Shown: positions 60,840 through 64,000 of the stretch, in pieces | How positions within the stretch are numbered: position 1 is the first letter of the stretch | Layout of the letters: each line of letters opens with the position of its first letter | NCBI GenBank assembly: GCA_028751875.1 | Contig: CM054151.1 | Coordinates: forward strand, 41,239,148 to 41,303,147 | Length of the DNA stretch: 64,000 nt | Direction of reading: 5' to 3' | Source: Rapana venosa | Taxonomy: Eukaryota; Mollusca; Gastropoda; Neogastropoda; Muricidae | The notes under the pieces: generated by a model | Told to the model about the DNA's origin: nothing | Databases searched by the model: none | Seen by the model: only the letters and a program-made list of their open reading frames with translations | Translations under genes and position numbers: made by a program

Positions 60840-62520
60840 TGGTGTGTGTGTGTGTTGTTGTTGCTTCGATTTTACATCTGTTCACTCAAAGTGATATTAG
60901 ACGATGTGTGTGGTGTGTGAATGAGTGAGTGTGTGTAAAATGCGCACAATTTAAAAAAAAAAAGTTATCATCTGTTCCTACCGGCACACAATGGCCTACA
61001 CTTCTCAAAGGCCAAACGATTTTTAACATGTGCGCAAGATGTTATGCGTGCGTTCGCACACGGGATCTCGGTTTATAAAGGTAAAAGGCAAAGGTGTCCC
61101 ATAACCTATGTGGTGGTAGTGGATTAAGGCATCAGAGACCTCAGCTTATCTAGGGGCCAGCATGTTGAGGGTGACGCCCATCTCCTCTCCCTCGCTGCTT
61201 TACCTTCCCTGACTCTAAAGAGGGCAGGTACCCATTTACAGTGGGTGAACAGGGGGGGACTGTACTGAAGCCAAGGTGCGCAAATGGTCACCCATCCACT
61301 TGGTAACCACGCTCTATGCTGCTTAACCTTAGCTTGGAGAAAGCGAGCGCTCTGCCCATAGTCTCAGCAAAAACACAACAGAAACAACAAAAAAAGCTTT
61401 GGGAGGTGTGGAGTTGGCACTGGTGTTAACTTCAGGGGGAAAATTCCCTTAAACGGGCAAGACGGTGGTAGCTCAAACCTGGGATCGATCCGGGGTTGAC
61501 ATTTTGCGAGCACAACACTCTAACCATACTATTCCTTCCCCCCAAGGAATGGTTTAAAAGAGAACATGCTTACTTTTTCTTTCTTTCTTTTATTTCGAGG
61601 ATAATGGAATAAGCACTCGTGTACTTTTGTTTACATCTAGTCCCCGTGTGTATGCAGTTTTGTCAATTTGTCATCTGTTCCCACCGGCACACAATGGCCT
61701 ACTCTTCCGAAAAGCGGAACGGGTTTTAATGTTCTACGTGCGTTCGCACACGGGACCTCGGTCTATAGTCTCATCCGAAGGACTTTTGGGGGAGTGAGTC
61801 GGCACTGATGGTAACTGCAGAGGAAAAGTCCTCTTGATCAGATTCGACGCCGGGGTTAGCAGATCAATAACACAAGCTTGATCCCTTTCTGTTGCAGGCA
61901 GTAAACGCACAAGTTTTACCCCAAAATGACCACAAGGCAACAGTCACCCCATCAATAATGGATGATGAAGGTGAAGACGAATATGAACCAAGTTTGAACT
62001 CCAAAGAACTGTTCCCAGAGGAAGAAGATGCTCTTGATGACGAGGATGTCTCCCTTCTTGAAGAGTTCCTTCCTATGCCGGATATGACGTTGCATTACCT
62101 GTGGTGTGGATACAGGTTTTTCGACTTTCGAAATTATGTTGCTCTGACGAGTGCGATAGAAGCTTTGAAGCCGAAAAAAATCGTGTTTCACTACCAGCAT
62201 CCTCCAATGAAGGATCCGGACGGTTATTTCACTTGGTATGAAAGACTGACCACTTTATATGCTAATTTCGTGCCTGTCAAAGTGAACGCAACAGATCTAC
62301 CATGCTACAGCGGTGGATTTAAGCGGTTTGCACTAGTCTTTGACATTCTCAGACGATATGGGGGGATTTACATTCCCGAGGATGCCATCTTCTTGCGGTT
62401 TGCTGATCGTTTCCGACACATGAATTTCGTCAGTGGAGTGGCATCCTGCAATCTGAAATATTTCTTTGAGGGTATCGTCATCGGCAGATATGGACAATTC
62501 GAGGTAATGAAAAAAAAAGT

Positions 62521-62568
<48 letters not shown>

Positions 62569-64000
62569 CAAGTTGGCAGGCAAACAGAAAATCTATATAG
62601 TTTGGGTTTGTTTTCCTTTCTAACAGAGTATTGAAATCATCAGATAACAGTATTGTTTACTTTGTTCGTCTCCCTTTGTTTTTTATTTGCTTATTTGGTT
62701 GGATGAAGTTTTGTGCTCGTTTCTCTTGTTTTGTTTGTTTAGCTATTTTTTGTGTTTTCCCCCTGCCCTGTATCTTTAAGCTTTCCTCATAACTTCAATT
62801 GTATTTTTTGTTCTTGTTTTCTGTTTTGTTGAAGGAGATACAGATAGCTGACAATTAAAGGTGCAAAGTAGCATTTCCACTTTTGATAAAACAAAACAAC
62901 CAAAAATTCAAAAGACCAACATCTGATGAGATTGGGTAAGGATGATCTGAAGTGGGAAACAGGTTTTTTTCTTACTGTTTGTCTAAATAGACTAAATGAC
63001 ATAATCAATAGTGCTTGCATTTGATCTTAACATGTTGGTGAAATTCAGTCTAATCTTCACTCAACAAGCTTAAGCCTCTGACATTAGTTTCTAGCATATA
63101 ATTCCCAGTCTAGCCTCAGCTAACCTACCACAGAAAAGTAAACTGGTGTAGATCTAGGCCTATATTGGCGCTCCCTGTACTGTAACACAAAAAAAATCGC
63201 CATTACTACACACAAAACTAGTCTTGTTCATGAAACCCAATGTTAACATAACTATTATGTTTTCTCTGCAAAACTGATGACAGGTATATTCTCAGATTCC
63301 AGAGACAGAGACAGAGCGTGTGCGGATGCTGAGTGTGTGTCACGAGCGCCAATTGGATGAGAACTCCTTGCGGCCCTGCACTCCTGGAGAACGCTATCTG
63401 GAAAGCGCTTCGGTGCCTTCCTGCGTCCGTCTAGAGTCTGCACTCTTCCCCAAAAACGTGTGGGAGTCGCACGACAAGATTTCTACGCTGGTGAAGCTGA
63501 TCGCTTATGGAAAGTAAAGACTTTGTTTATCAAAATTAATGCTTGTCTTTGTTACCCTGTACGCTACAGAAACCGGGATAAGCTCCGGCTCTATGGTCCT
63601 TCTGGATCAAAAGAACATACTTTGTTACCCTGTAATATGATTTTGTTGTGCTGTGTTGTGTTGATTTATGCTGTGTTTTAAAGTAATGTGCTGAATTGTC
63701 TTATGGTGTGTTGTGCCAAGTTGTTTGTGTATACTGCTACTGCTGCTGCTGCTGCTCCTGCTGCTACTACTACTACTACTACTACTACTACTGCTGCTGC
63801 TCCTGCTGCTACTACTACTACTACTGCTGCTACTACTTCGTCTACTACGTCTACTACAAAAGCCTTCTGTCCATGTCATAGATTCACTGTCATCATCTTT
63901 GCCGTCAACACAACACAATGAAAACATGCCATGGTATATTGTCACTGACTATATTACAGGACGGATCTACAGCCACGCTACAACAACCTGGCCATGTACA
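47193..64000 (+). CDS. Type II membrane glycosyltransferase-like protein (Gly_transf_sug/GT32-like), partial at right edge
   Basis: Exons: 47193-47298, 58286-58491, 61898-62503, 63284-63513 and 63960 to beyond 64000, all GT-AG with matching phases. Residues 1-59 are a soluble Ser/Pro-rich and then basic tail. Residues 60-77 are one hydrophobic segment followed by YARER, a type II signal anchor. Residues 125-162 are a very acidic stalk. The globular domain starts near LHYLWCG and carries FKRFALVFDILRRYGGIYI (245-263), the helix-plus-strand that precedes the DXD sugar-nucleotide motif in sugar-binding DXD (GT32-type) transferases. At the DXD position the sequence is PEDA, so only one acidic pair remains. 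One N-glycosylation sequon is visible (N234). A Golgi-membrane luminal transferase is the likely role; donor, acceptor and activity are unknown. The first-exon link is by phase (1 to 1) and absence of another candidate, and is less certain than the rest. Ending at the in-frame TAA at 63514-63516 is the alternative to splicing exon 4 to 5. Confidence 0.8.
47520..47905 (-). mobile_element. SINE A beta tail and SINE C copy
   Basis: Bases 47520-47635 are the beta tail reversed (TCAGCTAGAGCTCCGAGG). Bases 47690-47905 are family C on the minus strand, from GGTAAAAGGTAAAGGTG to CAAGTCACCCAT, lacking the head. First intron of the glycosyltransferase gene. Confidence 0.75.
48330..48571. repeat. GT/GC microsatellite
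   Basis: TG repeats with CGCGCG interruptions, an alternating purine-pyrimidine stretch that could adopt Z-DNA. Cysteine-rich ORFs here are accidental. Bases 48572-48955 show nothing recognised. Confidence 0.9.
48960..49050 (-). mobile_element. SINE family A, beta-tail fragment
   Basis: CCCGAGGTTCATCATGATGA and GCATTCCGATTTCGGGGATG on plus are the reverse of the beta tail. Bases 49051-49785 hold nothing recognised. Confidence 0.55.
50079..50471. repeat. ATC, TTC and CT microsatellites and a 25-base G run
   Basis: ATC repeats lie at 50079-50118 and 50158-50182, TTC at 50139-50156, CT at 50269-50339 and poly(G) at 50447-50471. All are within the presumed transduced segment. Confidence 0.92.
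50603..51250 (+). pseudogene. CR1-like LINE endonuclease fragment inside the transduced segment
   Basis: Reads YRPPPSRKN, LIILGDFNFHFD, SGHILDWLIT and LHSDHSAILFHL, the C-terminal half of a CR1/L2-type apurinic endonuclease, then breaks at 51250 where the L1/Tx1-like A-rich tail starts. It is opposite in strand to the LINE that follows. Confidence 0.85.
55922..57185 (-). mobile_element. CR1-like LINE copy B: RT core to 3' end
   Basis: On the minus strand: GVPQGSVLGPALFTLYTAPL and FYADDSQIQ of the reverse transcriptase (57170-57050). It continues through KLQLNADKTEAMLVG and the GPSTWNELPLSLRQ coding end (56350) to a 3' UTR ending in an ATT tail at 55922-55951. It is 5'-truncated in the RT domain. 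The longest open stretch is 223 codons, with at least one frame change before the C-terminus. Confidence 0.88.
57186..57478 (-). mobile_element. CR1-like LINE copy C, internal fragment
   Basis: Repeats the 56485-56770 part of copy B (TTTGTGGCACAGCCAGCCAG, GTACTTTCGAATTGCACTAA) in the same orientation, with more mutations, and abuts copy B directly. Confidence 0.85.
57479..57720 (+). pseudogene. Fragment of another LINE ORF2 C-terminus
   Basis: The plus-strand frame around 57560-57690 reads ERVEGKRGRARLRRQW and then CIARGRLANKHRYG. This resembles the EGKRGRGRPRRRW and A.DR..W tail found at the C-terminus of RTE/Jockey-type ORF2 proteins. Too short to classify. Confidence 0.5.
57820..58260 (+). 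mobile_element. SINE with head A' and beta tail, next to glycosyltransferase exon 2
   Basis: Head GGGTGGCAGAACGCTTAAGA, box B GGGTTCAATTCCC, core CCTTCGGATGAGACTATAAT (57952) and beta tail to GAGCTCTAGCCGAGGAAC. A 20-base G run (58169-58188) interrupts the tail. The element ends about 27 bases before the exon 2 start. Confidence 0.85.
58519..60860. repeat. 2.3-kb GGTGGTGAT-type minisatellite plus GT repeat
   Basis: Units such as GGTGGTGATGGAAGGTGTGT with variable GGT blocks run from 58519 to about 60788, then a GT repeat to about 60860. It begins 28 bases after the exon 2 donor and is G-rich on the coding strand. The 871-codon minus-strand ORF (His/Thr/Pro-rich) is only the reverse translation of this repeat. 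Confidence 0.95.
60958..61540 (-). mobile_element. SINE A interrupted by a SINE C copy
   Basis: Bases 60958-61078 are the body and core of family A on minus. Bases 61080-61370 are family C on minus (CAAAGGTGTCCCATAACC to GGTAACCACG). Bases 61390-61540 resume family A up to its head (CACTCTAACCATACTATTCC). A few core bases of A are missing at the junction. Confidence 0.7.
61592..61870 (-). mobile_element. SINE family A, alpha tail
   Basis: On minus: alpha tail at 61600-61620 (reverse GTGCTTATTCCATTATCC), core near 61760, head degraded near 61860. It ends about 28 bases before glycosyltransferase exon 3. Confidence 0.8.
62527..62566. repeat. GA microsatellite after glycosyltransferase exon 3
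   Basis: AGAGAG repeat starting 24 bases after the donor at 62503. The rest of this intron to 63283 shows nothing recognised. Confidence 0.9.
63560..63630 (+). mobile_element. SINE family E tail fragment
   Basis: ACCGGGATAAGCTCCGGCTC matches the reverse complement of bases near 8800-8825 of the family E copy. Confidence 0.6.
63733..63860. repeat. CTG/CTA trinucleotide repeat
   Basis: Blocks of CTG, CTA and CTC triplets in the last intron visible. Open in all six frames, but no coding meaning is supported. Confidence 0.9.

Noticed and set aside
58270..60885. 871-codon minus-strand ORF rich in His, Thr and Pro
   Set aside because: It is the reverse translation of the GGTGGTGAT minisatellite in the glycosyltransferase intron. 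There is no domain, and no start or stop context beyond the repeat.

Overview
The window looks like nuclear DNA of an animal, most likely a lophotrochozoan and probably a gastropod mollusc. This rests on long GT-AG introns, conserved animal genes, dense tRNA-derived SINEs, CR1-like and L1/Tx1-like retrotransposons, and very abundant microsatellites. The species assignment is inference; the gene and repeat calls come from the sequence.

Three protein genes can be modelled exon by exon. (1) A minus-strand mitotic kinesin of the KIF20 (MKLP2) family has 21 coding exons spanning 27035 down to 9685. All junctions are phase-consistent and give 1168 residues. (2) The plus-strand gene for CstF-50 (CSTF1), a WD40 subunit of the mRNA 3'-end cleavage stimulation factor, has 12 coding exons at 28799-41115 and would give 437 residues if one missing base in exon 4 is restored. 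(3) A plus-strand type II membrane glycosyltransferase-like gene starts at 47193 and runs off the right edge. The first two genes are head to head, with about 1.8 kb between their start codons.

Layout: 1-9600 is intergenic DNA with old SINEs, a long inverted repeat and simple repeats. 9600-27070 is the kinesin gene. 27070-28798 is the shared 5' region. 28799-41460 is CSTF1. 41460-47145 is intergenic and holds a 1-kb minisatellite, a 0.85-kb tRNA-headed element and tandem LINE tails. 47146-64000 is the glycosyltransferase gene. Its 11-kb first intron holds most of the LINE sequence, and its second intron is mostly a 2.3-kb GGT-rich minisatellite.

The mobile DNA is the most interesting part. 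A 16-bp target-site duplication brackets a 5.6-kb insertion whose layout matches an L1/Tx1-like LINE that carried about 1.4 kb of downstream DNA with it (3' transduction). Several SINE families with different tRNA-like heads and different tails share one roughly 36-bp central core. The kinesin also carries a clear tandem exon duplication in its coiled coil.
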